A stretch of DNA of 64,000 bases from JBPRGH01 sp051418055 (lineage in GTDB: Bacteria > Bacteroidota > Bacteroidia > Cytophagales > Cyclobacteriaceae): the NCBI GenBank assembly GCA_051418055.1, contig JBPRGH010000054.1, positions 1 to 64,000 on the forward strand, given 5' to 3'. The notes below the pieces were generated by a model that saw only the letters and a list, made by a program, of their open reading frames with translations, ran no database searches and was not told the DNA's origin. The position numbers and the translations under genes were made by a program. How positions within the stretch are numbered: position 1 is the stretch's first letter; each line of letters begins with the position of its first letter. Shown here piece by piece: positions 1 through 9,800 of the stretch.

Positions 1-81
1 AACCTCAGATGAAGATTTACCCGAATTTAATAGCTCGACTGCCATTAACTTAAATTCCTTATCATATCTGTCTCTACTCAT
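1..81 (-). mobile_element. IS3-family transposase OrfA, N-terminal fragment (cut by window edge)
   Basis: Reading leftward from an ATG at 81 gives 27 codons that remain open to the window edge. The peptide starts MSRDRYDKEFKLMAVELL and continues into NSGKSSSEV, which is the usual opening of the helix-turn-helix OrfA proteins of IS3-type elements, which bind the element ends. The rest of the element lies outside the window. The sequence just right of the ATG, up to about 139, would hold the element's end; a CA dinucleotide near 139 (TG on the element strand) is a possible terminus, but the second end cannot be seen. The call rests on a short stretch of protein, so it is good but not certain. 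Confidence 0.7.
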
Positions 82-144
82 AGTATAAATATAATTGTTA
101 TGAGCTTAACTCCAAGTCCAGTCAAATATAGCAGCTCCACAAAA

Positions 145-214
145 CTCGTCCTCGTTTGAGCGAAGCGGTAACGAGGATGAACGAGGCTTGCGTTTGTAAC
201 GCTTTCGGGACGAG
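145..214. repeat. Compound palindrome (three nested or adjacent hairpins)
   Basis: An outer stem pairs CTCGTCC (145-151) with GGACGAG (208-214). Inside it CCTCGTT (150-156) pairs with AACGAGG (170-176), and GCGTT (190-194) pairs with AACGC (198-202) across a three-base loop. No gene is credible here. It lies between the IS end and the rnfB stop and could fold as RNA on either strand. The core CGTTTG-AACGC resembles the palindromes near 41.0 and 41.2 kb. Confidence 0.55.
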
Positions 215-306
215 AACTTATATATCAATGTTATCCATGAAAATGAGTGTCTCCGACACGGCTCCAGCTGCAGGATTAATATTACTTTTCAGCAGGATGT
301 TTTTTA

Positions 307-1173
307 TTAAGAAAAACCCACCATTTTCTCCCCCTTCCGCACTACAACCTTACTTTCCCGTCCTTTGATTACACCTTTTTCTTTATCGAGCCAAACAATA
401 GCTCCAGTAGGACACCGCTGGATCGGGTCGATAGACTGTTTGGCCGCTCCATAATTGATCACGGGCAGGTTGTATTCCATGGTGATCAGGTTATCGGGAG
501 CATCTTTTGCGCAGCGTCCGCAGGCAGTACAGGCTACTTCGCAATCTTCAAGGACCGCGTCACCTTCATGCAGGTTTTTACAGGCAACCCATAGCTGGTG
601 GCTTACCGGCTGAAGTGAAAACAGGTCTTTAGGGCATACCTCTACACAATCGCCGCAGGCGGTACATTTATCCTCATCGACAACGGGTAAGCCAAATTCG
701 TCCATGTGGATAGCGTCAAAGTCACAAACCTTTTCACAATCCGCAAAACCAAGGCAACCCCAGAAGCATCCCTTGCCCCCACCGGATACCAGCGCTGCTG
801 CCTGGCAGCTTTCCAAGCCGTGGTATTTGGCGCGGTTCCTGGCTACGTTCTTACCTCCTGCACAGGCAAGCCGGGCAACTTGCTTTTCCTCTGCTCCTGC
901 GGATACTCCAAGGTAATCGGCAATCATCTCCCTGCCCTCTTCGGTACCAACGGTACATTTGCCGGGAAGGGTTTTTCCGGATACCAATGCTTCGGCAAAA
1001 GGCCTGCAGCCGGGATAGCCGCAGGCTCCGCAGTTAGCATGGGGAAGCATTCCTTCCACCACATCGATACGAGGATCTTCATAGACATATAACTTTCTGT
1101 TAGCAATCACCAGCATGAGTGCCAGAATGAGGGTTATACCTCCAAGAGTCAGTACTGCAATAAGAATAGTCAT
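307..1173 (-). CDS. rnfB: RnfB, iron-sulfur subunit of the Rnf ferredoxin:NAD+ oxidoreductase
   Basis: RnfB is the membrane-anchored ferredoxin-accepting subunit of the Rnf complex. The 288-residue product has an N-terminal membrane helix (residues 3-24), then the Fes domain with C48, C51, C56 and C73 that binds a 4Fe-4S cluster. A middle Cys-rich segment follows (C104 to C150). A complete CxxCxxCxxxC ferredoxin motif spans C170-C180. The last ferredoxin-like motif reads CTACGRCAKDAP, where the fourth Cys is replaced by Asp, so one cluster may be altered. Length and domain order fit RnfB. It is the last gene of the rnf group but is separated from the FNR gene by a 335-bp repeat-rich gap, so it may have its own promoter. 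Confidence 0.93.
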   Translation of the reverse strand: MTILIAVLTLGGITLILALMLVIANRKLYVYEDPRIDVVEGMLPHANCGACGYPGCRPFAEALVSGKTLPGKCTVGTEEGREMIADYLGVSAGAEEKQVARLACAGGKNVARNRAKYHGLESCQAAALVSGGGKGCFWGCLGFADCEKVCDFDAIHMDEFGLPVVDEDKCTACGDCVEVCPKDLFSLQPVSHQLWVACKNLHEGDAVLEDCEVACTACGRCAKDAPDNLITMEYNLPVINYGAAKQSIDPIQRCPTGAIVWLDKEKGVIKGRESKVVVRKGEKMVGFS

Positions 1174-1508
1174 TTAGTCAGTATTAAAAATTAAACAATC
1201 GCTTTCTAAATCCTCTTAAGCGGTCGGACGGCTTCTCGCTGGCATGCGCACTTCCAGCAGTCAAACAGCTCAATAGCTTTACTCTATGCCACCCCGCCTG
1301 CAACCCGGGCGGTGAAACCGCTCCAGCCCCGGCGGCCGGGTGCTCGCTACTCAGCTGCTCCCCTCTTGGCCCCTTCGGCTTCAGACAGGCCGCTCGCCCC
1401 CTGGTGGAGACTTGCGATCCTAAACTGCAGTTACAGGACTACCCCTTAAGCGGTCGGACGGCTTCTCGCTGGCATACGCTCTTCCAGCCGTGGGACCGCT
1501 GCAAATCA
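1174..1508. repeat. GC-rich intergenic island with a 44-bp direct repeat
   Basis: Two near-identical 44-base copies lie at 1215-1258 and 1445-1488 (two mismatches by eye), in the same orientation, sharing the core CGGTCGGACGGCTTCTCGCT. Between them the base composition is far more GC-rich than the neighbouring genes and contains further palindromes such as CCCGGCGGCCGGG near 1336. A frame on the minus strand stays open through much of the island but has no convincing start or protein signature, so I do not call a gene. The repeat shares the motif CTTCTCGC-GC with a palindrome near 56.6 kb. Confidence 0.7.
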
Positions 1509-2366
1509 TCAATAAATAACTTCCGCCCATTTCTTTCCTGCAATCAGCTCTGCTTTTCTTGTTTTCCACTTTTGCTCAGAGCCAAGAATGTTTACAAATG
1601 CTTTATCCATTACCTCCTTCACCTTCTCATAGCCAGCCACATGTACATAAGTATTCGACTTTGACAGCATATCCAGGATCTCCACAGCATGCTCTTCAAT
1701 AGCATCATCAAGGGCAATTGGAGCGCCCCAATGTGGCCTCGGGCTTAGCGCATTAATGGCTTTAAAGGTTTCCCTGTCGTAATAATTTGTAAGGTCGCCA
1801 TCCCTGTCATTCAGATACAGCAGCTCTAATCCGCTTCTGGCGCCGTAAAACAATCGTATACTGCCTTTCCAGTCTTTCTCTTTGTGATAGATATGCTTTA
1901 TGAATGCACGGAAGGGTGCAATCCCTGTTCCCATACCGATAAGGATGAGATTAGCTTTTTTATCTTCAGGTATCGAAAATGCCAGGTCAAAAGGTCCGGT
2001 GAGTGTTATCTCATCCCCCTCCTGTCTATCACACAGATAATTGGAGCCTAAGCCTTTATACTCTTCACCATTAAAATTATCTATATAAAAACAGCGTTTT
2101 ACCAGCATGGTCAGGGAAGTCCTGCCTGATTTTTTTATCGGAAGGTCTGCCACACTGTAGAGGCGATGATGTAGGTTCTTTCCAAACTCACCATTAGTAT
2201 TCACCAGTACGCCTATACTCTGGTCCACCTCACATTTAAAGTCAGGATGATTTACCTCCAGCAGGAGCTCGCGTATTTCATCGGTATCTTCAGGTGTAAG
2301 CCTCCGGGTCTTTTTTACAGTGGCTGTAAAGCGCTTATCTGTATTATAATCTGCTAAATGTGCCAT
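1509..2366 (-). CDS. Plant-type ferredoxin-NADP+ reductase
   Basis: This flavoprotein is predicted to move electrons between ferredoxin and NADP(H). The 285-residue protein has the FAD-binding signature RLYS at residues 68-71, the NADP-binding loop GTGIAPFR at 146-153 and an FYGAR strand. It ends in WAEVIY, close to the aromatic C-terminus of plant-type FNRs. It has no membrane segment or iron-sulfur motif, so it is a soluble two-domain enzyme. It lies 10 bp downstream of the small Cys-rich gene and looks co-transcribed with the Rnf and PFOR genes. That context suggests it takes ferredoxin reduced by PFOR to make NADPH, an alternative to the NADH-forming Rnf route. The family is clear; the direction in the cell is inferred. 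Confidence 0.85.
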   Translation of the reverse strand: MAHLADYNTDKRFTATVKKTRRLTPEDTDEIRELLLEVNHPDFKCEVDQSIGVLVNTNGEFGKNLHHRLYSVADLPIKKSGRTSLTMLVKRCFYIDNFNGEEYKGLGSNYLCDRQEGDEITLTGPFDLAFSIPEDKKANLILIGMGTGIAPFRAFIKHIYHKEKDWKGSIRLFYGARSGLELLYLNDRDGDLTNYYDRETFKAINALSPRPHWGAPIALDDAIEEHAVEILDMLSKSNTYVHVAGYEKVKEVMDKAFVNILGSEQKWKTRKAELIAGKKWAEVIY

Positions 2367-2376
2367 TATTTTCTAT

Positions 2377-2565
2377 TTAAATATTTTCTTTTTTCTTTGA
2401 ACAGGAGGTTGAGCTACACCCACAGTTACCACAGCCTTTGCGGCCTGCAAGTACATCCTCATCCTCGACCTGATCGGCAAATACACTTTTCCACATCACC
2501 TGCACCTGTATCCATCCGGCCATAAGCGCTGCAATTCCTAATATTCCGATTATATACTTTTCCAT
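2377..2565 (-). CDS. Small Cys-rich membrane protein of the rnf cluster, NqrM-like
   Basis: The 62-residue product has one N-terminal membrane helix (about residues 4-25), then an acidic linker and a C-terminal cluster CGNCGCSSTSC before a basic tail. It sits 6 bp after rnfA and 10 bp before the FNR gene, so it is clearly part of the operon. The layout of one helix followed by a Cys cluster recalls NqrM, the small maturation factor of the related Na+-NQR complex, but I cannot show homology. A role in delivering iron to the membrane FeS site formed by RnfA and RnfE, or as an extra electron carrier, is inference. Confidence 0.7.
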   Translation of the reverse strand: MEKYIIGILGIAALMAGWIQVQVMWKSVFADQVEDEDVLAGRKGCGNCGCSSTSCSKKKENI

Positions 2566-2571
2566 TTTCTT

Positions 2572-3159
2572 CTATTGTTGTGTTCCTAAACCTGAAAATC
2601 CCATGAATGACAGTGACAATATACCCGCAATGACCAGTGTCAGTACGGTACCCTTGATGACTTTAGGTACCCCTGCAAATTCCAGCTGTTCCCGGAAGCC
2701 TGCTATCAATACCAAAGCAATGGTAAAACCGGCCCCTGCTCCCAATGCATAAAATATACTTTGTGTAAAGCCATACCCCTTGCTGGTCTGGAATAATGCC
2801 AGCCCGAGGATAGCACAGTTTGTAGTGATAAGGGGAAGAAATATACCCAGCGACCTGAACAGTGTCGGGCTCATCTTTTTAATAAACATTTCTACTAATT
2901 GTACCATAGAGGCAATCAGTACAATAAAGCTGATCAGCTGCAGGAATTCCGCATCTATGGCCACTAGCAGGGAATGGATTGCATAAGCGCCTATCGAGCT
3001 GATAAGCATTACAAACATTACGGCCCCGCCCATTTTAGTGGCCGTATCCAGTTTTCCCGAAACCCCCAGGAATGGACAAATACCAAGGAAGTAAGCCAGC
3101 ACGAAGTTATTTACCAGACTGGCGCTAATGAATATCTGAAAAAGTGATTCCTGGTTCAT
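2572..3159 (-). CDS. rnfA: RnfA, integral membrane subunit of the Rnf complex
   Basis: The 195-residue hydrophobic protein has six predicted membrane helices. It carries the family pattern NNFVLAYFLGICPFLGVSGK near the N-terminus and TTNCAILGLALF in the middle, the paired segments that carry the conserved cysteines of RnfA/NqrE, which with RnfE hold a buried iron-sulfur centre. Length matches the family (about 190-200). The start ATG overlaps the rnfE stop as ATGA, so the two genes are translationally coupled. Confidence 0.93.
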   Translation of the reverse strand: MNQESLFQIFISASLVNNFVLAYFLGICPFLGVSGKLDTATKMGGAVMFVMLISSIGAYAIHSLLVAIDAEFLQLISFIVLIASMVQLVEMFIKKMSPTLFRSLGIFLPLITTNCAILGLALFQTSKGYGFTQSIFYALGAGAGFTIALVLIAGFREQLEFAGVPKVIKGTVLTLVIAGILSLSFMGFSGLGTQQ

Positions 3160-3854
3160 AAGTTTCCTTTTCTTTGTTTATACAAGTTAAAAATCAGCAG
3201 CCATGCCGCAAGAGTGAAAAACCCACCTGCCGGTAAGATCATCACCACCCATGGCTGGAAGCCTTCAGGGAATAATGACATCTCGAATAGGGTGCCATTT
3301 CCCAGGATCTCCCGTACGGCGCCAAGACAAAATAAAGCTATTACGAAGCCCAAACCCATTCCCAAAGCGTCCATGACAGACCTGGTGAGATTATTCTTTG
3401 CGGCAAAAGCTTCTGCACGGCTCAATATCAGGCAGTTAACTACGATCAATGAAATAAATGCGCCAAGGCTTTTATGCAGATCAACGCTGATAGCCTGGAT
3501 GGCATAATCGGTGATGGTGACAAAGGTGGCAATGATCAGAATGTATGAAGCAATCCTTACCTCCTTGGGAATATGCCTCCGGAGCAGCGAAACCAGTGAG
3601 TTGGACATCAGGAGCACAAAGGCAGTAGCAAGGCCCATTGCCAGTGAATTCATGGCAGTATTTGAAACAGCCAGTACAGGGCACATACCCAGTACCTGTA
3701 CAAACACAGGGTTTTCTTTCCAGAGCCCCTTTATAAACTCATCGGTAGTTGGTGGTGCCGGAACTTCAACATAAGGTTCCTTCGGAGTATTAACCTCTCT
3801 TTCTATTGCTGGTTCCGGCGTAGCTGTGCTGGTATCGTTATCAGTTACCTTCAT
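3156..3854 (-). CDS. rnfE: RnfE, integral membrane subunit of the Rnf complex
   Basis: RnfE is the pseudo-symmetric partner of RnfA in the membrane core. The product has six predicted helices and the family motifs LGMCPVLAVSNTAMNSLAMG and ISLIVVNCLILSRAEAFA. The start is set at ATG 3854; an in-frame TTG one codon earlier is less likely. Relative to the usual N-terminus (G-L-W-K-x-N-P) there is an additional Pro/Glu/Thr-rich tail of about 30-40 residues that should lie in the cytoplasm. The gene overlaps the end of rnfG by 14 bp and the start of rnfA by 4 bp. Confidence 0.92.
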   Translation of the reverse strand: MKVTDNDTSTATPEPAIEREVNTPKEPYVEVPAPPTTDEFIKGLWKENPVFVQVLGMCPVLAVSNTAMNSLAMGLATAFVLLMSNSLVSLLRRHIPKEVRIASYILIIATFVTITDYAIQAISVDLHKSLGAFISLIVVNCLILSRAEAFAAKNNLTRSVMDALGMGLGFVIALFCLGAVREILGNGTLFEMSLFPEGFQPWVVMILPAGGFFTLAAWLLIFNLYKQRKGNL

Positions 3855-4521
3855 CAATTTTCATTTCAAATACTTCTTTATTTTTATAGATCCTGGGTAC
3901 CCAGACTTTTGAGCTCTCTCCAATGATATTACCTATTGCACGGGCAGAAATTGTTGCCCCGGTAATGCCATCCACCTCCCATGGATTTTTCTTTGCCCCG
4001 CTTTTTACGGGTATTATTTCATTTATCAGGCCACTGCGATCTTCATTGAGCCTGGCATCCAAAGCGGTGAAATTGTCGAGGAATCGCTGATCCTTTTCGA
4101 TCTTATCTCCCAGACCGGGCGTTTCCTTGCTTTCCAGTACATAAAACCCAACTACCTGTTGCTTTTCGGGATCATAGCCATACAGGATACGTAATATGTC
4201 AGCATATCCCTGGCCGCTAGCCTCAATGGCTACACCTTTGAAGTTTCCGGTGTTATCATATCCGGCAAAAGCTACAGGTTTGTCACCCTTCTCAGCGGGA
4301 ACAAATTCTCCATTTTCATAAGTAAATGCTTTTGTTGAGGTGATTCCCGGTATAACATTAAAGATTGCCTGTTCAAGAGCTTCAGCTTTTAACCGCGTAA
4401 CACGTGGTAAAGTGCTTTCGTAAACTACCACGATCAGGAGACCACATAATGCACCGATGCCCACCATAGCGCCAAGCATTTTAGAACTGTTTGTTTTTTG
4501 TATAGTCGCTGCTTTACTCAT
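3841..4521 (-). CDS. rnfG: RnfG, covalent-FMN subunit of the Rnf complex
   Basis: RnfG carries an FMN attached to a Thr through a phosphoester bond. The 226-residue protein has an N-terminal membrane helix (about residues 15-35) and an FMN-binding domain. The flavinylation motif TGATIS spans 187-192, so T190 is the expected attachment residue. Flavinylation needs an ApbE-type transferase, which is not encoded in this window. The stop overlaps the start of rnfE, and the start overlaps the rnfD stop as ATGA. Confidence 0.93.
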   Translation of the reverse strand: MSKAATIQKTNSSKMLGAMVGIGALCGLLIVVVYESTLPRVTRLKAEALEQAIFNVIPGITSTKAFTYENGEFVPAEKGDKPVAFAGYDNTGNFKGVAIEASGQGYADILRILYGYDPEKQQVVGFYVLESKETPGLGDKIEKDQRFLDNFTALDARLNEDRSGLINEIIPVKSGAKKNPWEVDGITGATISARAIGNIIGESSKVWVPRIYKNKEVFEMKIDEGN

Positions 4522-5531
4522 GTCGTTTTTATTGAAGTCCCATAAACTCTATAGCACACCAGCCTGTCAATATGAGGAGAAATGGCATTACCTAAAAGGA
4601 TTGCATACATCACTCCTTCTGGAAGCCCGCCCCAGATCCGTATCACCACAACCAGCACTCCAATGATGAATCCATACAGGACCATCCCTGTTGAGGTAAT
4701 TGGAGAGGCCACCAGGTCTGTAGCCATAAATACGGCCCCCAGCATCAATCCGCCGGAGAAAAGCATGAATTCCGGTGAAGGATATGCTGACGGGTTCACC
4801 CAATGCAGGATCCCGCTGAAAACATATACTGTAGCCAGGATCGATACAGGTATCCTCCAGTTCATAAACTTCCGGATCACCAGGTAAAGCCCTCCCAGCA
4901 AAATAAATACTGCCGAGGTTTCACCTATAGAACCGCTTACCAGTCCTAAAGCCAGATCAGCAGTGTCGGTGTTAACACTTTCAAATTTCAATGCTGCCAG
5001 CGGCGTTGCTGCTGTGGTCCCATCTGTTGCCGGCTCCATAAATGGTAAGGCTAGCACTGCCGGATGAATGTTTGTAAAGCGATCGTCCTGGAAGGCTGCG
5101 TACCATGTGGTAATCGCAACCGGAAAAGCGGCCTGCAATACCGCACGCCCTACCAGGGCAGGATTAAATACGTTATTACCCAGGCCGCCAAAGAGAAATT
5201 TTCCCATTCCTATTGCAACTACACCTCCAATAAAAGTCATCCACAGCGGAAAAGTAGGCGGAAGTACCAGTCCCAGCAGGATTCCTGTGATCACTGCCGA
5301 CCAGTCGAAAATTGTACTTTCTTTACCGGACATCCTACACAGCAGATGTTCTGTTATTACACAGGAAGCTACCGCAGTTATTATGACAAGCGCCGCATTA
5401 ATGCCAAACGAATAAATTCCAAAAAACACCACAGGAAGCAGTGCCAGCACAACATGCAGCATGATCGTATCGGTGCTAACCCCTTTGGTGAGGTGTGGCG
5501 AAGTGCTGATATTTAAAATTTTATTTAACAT
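4518..5531 (-). CDS. rnfD: RnfD, membrane subunit with covalent FMN site
   Basis: RnfD is a multi-helix membrane subunit of the ion-pumping core, related to NqrB. I set the start at ATG 5531, giving 337 residues beginning MLNKILNIS-SPH. The longer open frame, up to 5630, only adds residues encoded inside rnfC that do not look like RnfD. Conserved segments include WSAVITGILLGLVLPP, FGGLGNNVFNPALVGR and the flavinylation-type motif AATPLA, in which T176 is the likely FMN attachment site. It overlaps the end of rnfC by 11 bp. Confidence 0.92.
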   Translation of the reverse strand: MLNKILNISTSPHLTKGVSTDTIMLHVVLALLPVVFFGIYSFGINAALVIITAVASCVITEHLLCRMSGKESTIFDWSAVITGILLGLVLPPTFPLWMTFIGGVVAIGMGKFLFGGLGNNVFNPALVGRAVLQAAFPVAITTWYAAFQDDRFTNIHPAVLALPFMEPATDGTTAATPLAALKFESVNTDTADLALGLVSGSIGETSAVFILLGGLYLVIRKFMNWRIPVSILATVYVFSGILHWVNPSAYPSPEFMLFSGGLMLGAVFMATDLVASPITSTGMVLYGFIIGVLVVVIRIWGGLPEGVMYAILLGNAISPHIDRLVCYRVYGTSIKTT

Positions 5532-6861
5532 TAGCTGCTTTACGTTTTCTGATAATTGATTTTGATAACCTGAAATACTGCACCAAAGGGATACCTGAAG
5601 GACATACATATGAGCAGGAACCGCATTCAAAGCAGTCCATCAGATGAAATTCAGACGCCATCTGATCATAAGCTTCAGCCTTGGCCAGTATACCCAGCAT
5701 TGATGGGTTTAATGACAGCGGACAAGCATCCACACAGGCTCCGCATTTGATGCACGGATAGACCTTTTGGTGTCTCTTAACTTCATTTTCGGTAAATACC
5801 ACAATGCCCGAGGTGCCCTTTACTACAGATATATCCAGGTTGGAAACTGCCACCCCCATCATAGGGCCACCCATATATACTTCACTTATAGGCTCGTTAT
5901 AAGCAACCTGCTCAAGGATAAATCGCAAAGGAGTGCCTATAGGTACAAGGTAATTTCCTTTATCTCTTATTCCCGGTCCGGTAATGGTGATCACACGTTC
6001 CTGAATGCCCCTTCCGGTTGATAAAAGACGACCGATTTCAGCTGTGGTAGCTACATTCACTACTACTGCATTTACATCAATAGGTAATCCTCCCGAGGGA
6101 ACTTCCTTACCAAGCAATGCCGTAATGAGCATCTTTTCCGCACCCTGAGGGTATTTTACCGGTACTACTTCTACAGTTACAGGATCGTCAGGCTTCAAAA
6201 AGCTGGCAAGGAATTCAGCCGCATCTTTCTTATTAGCTTCAATTCCTATTATTGCTTTTTTTGCACCTGTGGCCCTCATTATATACCTGATCCCTAGAAA
6301 TATATCCTCTGGTTGTTCAAGCATCACTCTATGGTCGGTAGTAAGGAATGGCTCACATTCGATACCGTTGATGATGAGCACCTCACAGTGCTTACCTTCC
6401 GGAATTTTAAGCTTCGCATGAGTAGGAAATGCAGCACCTCCCAGTCCTACGATCCCGGCATTCCTAATAGCATTTAAAATCTCCTCAGGTGTAGCTGTTT
6501 CCAGCTCCAGGGGATCACTTTCCACTACTTCCTGTGTGGAAGAAGGTAATTCATCGATATAAATGCCTTTTCCCATTTTACCGGAAATGGTGGGTATATT
6601 GGCAATTTTTCGGATCTTTCCGGTTATCGGAGAATGTAAATTTACCGAAAGGAAACCATCGGCCTCTGCCAGCAGCTGCCCCCGATATACCTCCTGCCCT
6701 TCTCTTATAAGTAATTTTGGAGGATTTCCAATATGTTGGACCACCGGAAGAATGATCAATGGAGAAAAAGGAAACTGCCGGATTGGCAATTTATTCGTTG
6801 TCTCCTTATTTTCCGGTGGATGAACACCGTGCTTAAAAGTATTTTTCCGTAATGTAAACAC
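5521..6861 (-). CDS. rnfC: RnfC, NADH-binding peripheral subunit of the Rnf complex
   Basis: RnfC exchanges electrons with NAD(H) on the cytoplasmic side. The 446-residue protein has an N-terminal barrel-sandwich segment starting FKHGVHPPENK, a Gly-rich nucleotide-binding stretch GIVGLGGAAFPTH, a SLBB-type segment, and two complete 4Fe-4S motifs near the C-terminus: CIKCGACVDACP and CFECGSCSYVCP. It lacks the long Ala/Lys-rich tail of the E. coli protein, giving a compact form. It lies 7 bp downstream of the PFOR gene, so PFOR and Rnf are probably on one transcript. Confidence 0.95.
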   Translation of the reverse strand: MFTLRKNTFKHGVHPPENKETTNKLPIRQFPFSPLIILPVVQHIGNPPKLLIREGQEVYRGQLLAEADGFLSVNLHSPITGKIRKIANIPTISGKMGKGIYIDELPSSTQEVVESDPLELETATPEEILNAIRNAGIVGLGGAAFPTHAKLKIPEGKHCEVLIINGIECEPFLTTDHRVMLEQPEDIFLGIRYIMRATGAKKAIIGIEANKKDAAEFLASFLKPDDPVTVEVVPVKYPQGAEKMLITALLGKEVPSGGLPIDVNAVVVNVATTAEIGRLLSTGRGIQERVITITGPGIRDKGNYLVPIGTPLRFILEQVAYNEPISEVYMGGPMMGVAVSNLDISVVKGTSGIVVFTENEVKRHQKVYPCIKCGACVDACPLSLNPSMLGILAKAEAYDQMASEFHLMDCFECGSCSYVCPSGIPLVQYFRLSKSIIRKRKAANVK

Positions 6862-6868
6862 GTTTCAG

Positions 6869-9800
6869 CTAGTTAAATTTTTCTCCACGTTTTATCCATT
6901 TTTCATTATCCTTTGCATTAGCCGGTAAGCCGGGATGGATAACCTCAGCCGTACATTTCTCCGCAGCTTTCACCAGATCCTGATAAGGACCGGCTTTAGG
7001 ATCTTTTATAAAAACCTTCTTATCATCGTTATAAGCAAATATTTTAGGGTTTATATCAATGCACTCATCACAGGCTGTACATTCCTCTGTTTCGATCCAT
7101 GGCGCCAGATAATCCTGTCCATCATTTGCATCTTCTTTGTCCTCAACCGCTTTTACTACTGGTGAAATTGCTTCTTTAGTAAGCTTAAGTTCACTTCCGT
7201 TACGTTCACCACCTGCCAGTTTCATAAGATTCTGTGCGAGTGTATTTACTATATTTGAGCGGATTTTACTTTCCACATCTTCTTCCTCTTTCTCTTCTTT
7301 TTCGGTAATACCGGCCAGATCCTTCAGCATGATCCAGAAATCCCTGCGTTCTTCACATGATTCTACAATGGGTTCCGCCACCAGCACACGGCTAAGCTGC
7401 TGTTTTTGGTCAACTGCCCATATGTAAGGGAATTTACCTTCGCGTTCATCTGCATCAAGCTCAAGGAATTCACTAAGCTGGATCATATTGTCGTTCCATG
7501 TATCCCGTGGAGCTTTTCTGAAATGCTTTCTAAAGCGTCCTTCTGTGATAGCAAAATCGGCAAAGGTCATAGGCACTCCCATTGTTTTCTGAATGCCGTT
7601 TTCCATGTACTTCAATTTATAAGCAGGCCAGATCTTATCCATTGCCGGATTACCAGTGAGATCAAAAGATTCTCTGGCTAAAATGCTCAGGTCCGGGTTG
7701 TATTTGAAGATCGGATATGCCCGTGATTCTACAGCAAGCTTCGCCTGATTTACTCCAAGATCATCTGCCACCCCATGTTCTGGCTGGCAGGTGGTATACA
7801 GGTTGAATATCGCCGGTCTTCTGGTCATAAGCCCTTCAATAAACCCTTCAATCATCTGGCTTGTATTGGCCATAGTACCCTGAAGCACGTAGGTATTTCG
7901 ATGGGCCATGGCAATAAGCCCTATCTCTTTTCGAGGCTCAGACTTTCCTTTCCATCTTTTACCATACTGCGCCATATCCGAGATCTGACCGATAAATCCT
8001 GAAGTACAGGCCTGGCCACCGGTGTTGGAATATACCTGTGTATCTACAATAATTACTTTTATAGGTTTTCCGGATGCCATCATACGGGACAGGTTTTGCA
8101 ACCCGATGTCATACATCGCTCCGTCACCTCCAACAGCTACGACCGGTGGAGATAAATGCCACTCTTCATCGGTAAACTGTGTCCAGTTGAAGTAGGTAAA
8201 GAATTCCTTATGCTCACTTCGCCTGTATTCTCCTTTTAGTTCAAGCTCCGCTTTACGGATAGCTTTAAATCCTTCCGCCATTTTGGCCATATGGCCTTCA
8301 AAAATACCCATGGCCATTGAGGTGCAATCCTGGAACAGGTGGTTGGCCCATGGGAACGGATAAGGGTTGTAAGGATAGCTGCTTCCCCAAACGGAGGTAC
8401 ATCCTGTTGCATTGGTCATACCCATATTTGAGCGGCCTTTTCCTGTATATCCTTCCGTATAATTCCACTTAAGCCGTTTAAGCTGTGCCAGCAATTGTGA
8501 CATCTCTTCCAGCCATTCCTGGTCTATTGGTTTGCTGCCTTTCTCCTTCTCAAGCTGACTGGCAATGGCAGACATGGTGAGGTCGGAATTATGTTTTTCT
8601 TTAAGGATCCTGTTTATTGTATCCGTATCATTTATATCTACCGTTGCAAGAAGCCCGGCCTGTATATGCTGTTCCAGCTTTGTAATAAGCGATTCCAGGT
8701 GAGCCACATGCTTTTTGATTCGCGGCTGCATCAATGATTCAACGGTAGCAACAAATAAGTGGATTACTGTTTTCTCAGAACAGCCGAGGCAAGCTCCATC
8801 GCCACTGGCAAAATTCAGATATGCACTTTTATCGAGAAGGATGGTTTCAAGAGGACCGATCTTCTCTTCCAGATCATCAATACGGTGGTACTTTTGTGGA
8901 GTCGTTGGCAGGTCCATCCAGAAATCCCAGTCTTTTCGCAGGCTGGCTATAGATTCCTCTGTCTGTACTATAGGTTTAAGCGCCTCATCCTGACAAACCG
9001 TCACACACTCCATACATCCTTTACATGTATTTGGATTAATTGTAATACTGAATAATCCACCACTATTAGGGGCTTTTTTCTCATGCAGATCATAATAAGG
9101 GCGTGTCATTGCAAATTTAAAATCCCCCAGCTCTTCAAGGAACCAGCCAAACTCTTCGGTCAGGGCTTCATCATTACTTTGCTGGACCATTTGGTCTATA
9201 GCCTCCCTGATCATATTATTGACGGTGGCATCATTATCTTTAGCGGCATTAAACTGCTTGCGTATCTCTCCTTCCAGCTTCCGTACTGCTCTGGGCAATT
9301 TTTCTATCTTACCATGATTCTTTTTCACTCTTTTAACCACAGTATCAAGAATATCGGAAAGCTCACTAACAAGACCCGGGATCGCAGTATCCGGACATAC
9401 AGTGTAGCAGTCACCGCATGCTGTACAATTATTAGGTATCCACTCGGGATGCTCAAAGCGAATGCCCGTCATATCACGGAAAACAGAAGAGACGGCAGGC
9501 ATTACACTTAATCCTATAAATGGATCAGTTATGTTATCACTACCCATACCTCTTGCATAGAAATTACCTGTTTGTTCCCAGAACCTGTGGATGTCACTCA
9601 GGTTGGATTTACTTTTCGGGATATCCTTCATCATTACCGGAATTGGAAGCTCCGGTTTACCATTCAATGATTTTTTGGATTCGTTGATCTCTTTTTTGGT
9701 AATCTCATGGACCTCATCAAAGCCACGTTTTACCACTCTCATATTATCATCAACCACACGCTGGCCCTTTCCGCCGAATTTATGCTGTAGCTGTTCTTCA

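Noticed and set aside
1290..1505. Minus-strand open frame across the GC-rich island
   Set aside because: No start codon or family pattern; openness is explained by GC-rich sequence poor in stop codons.
4588..4803. Open frames on both strands inside the rnf genes, such as 4588-4803 and 5064-5516
   Set aside because: They lie wholly within strongly conserved Rnf genes in other frames and show no protein-like features.
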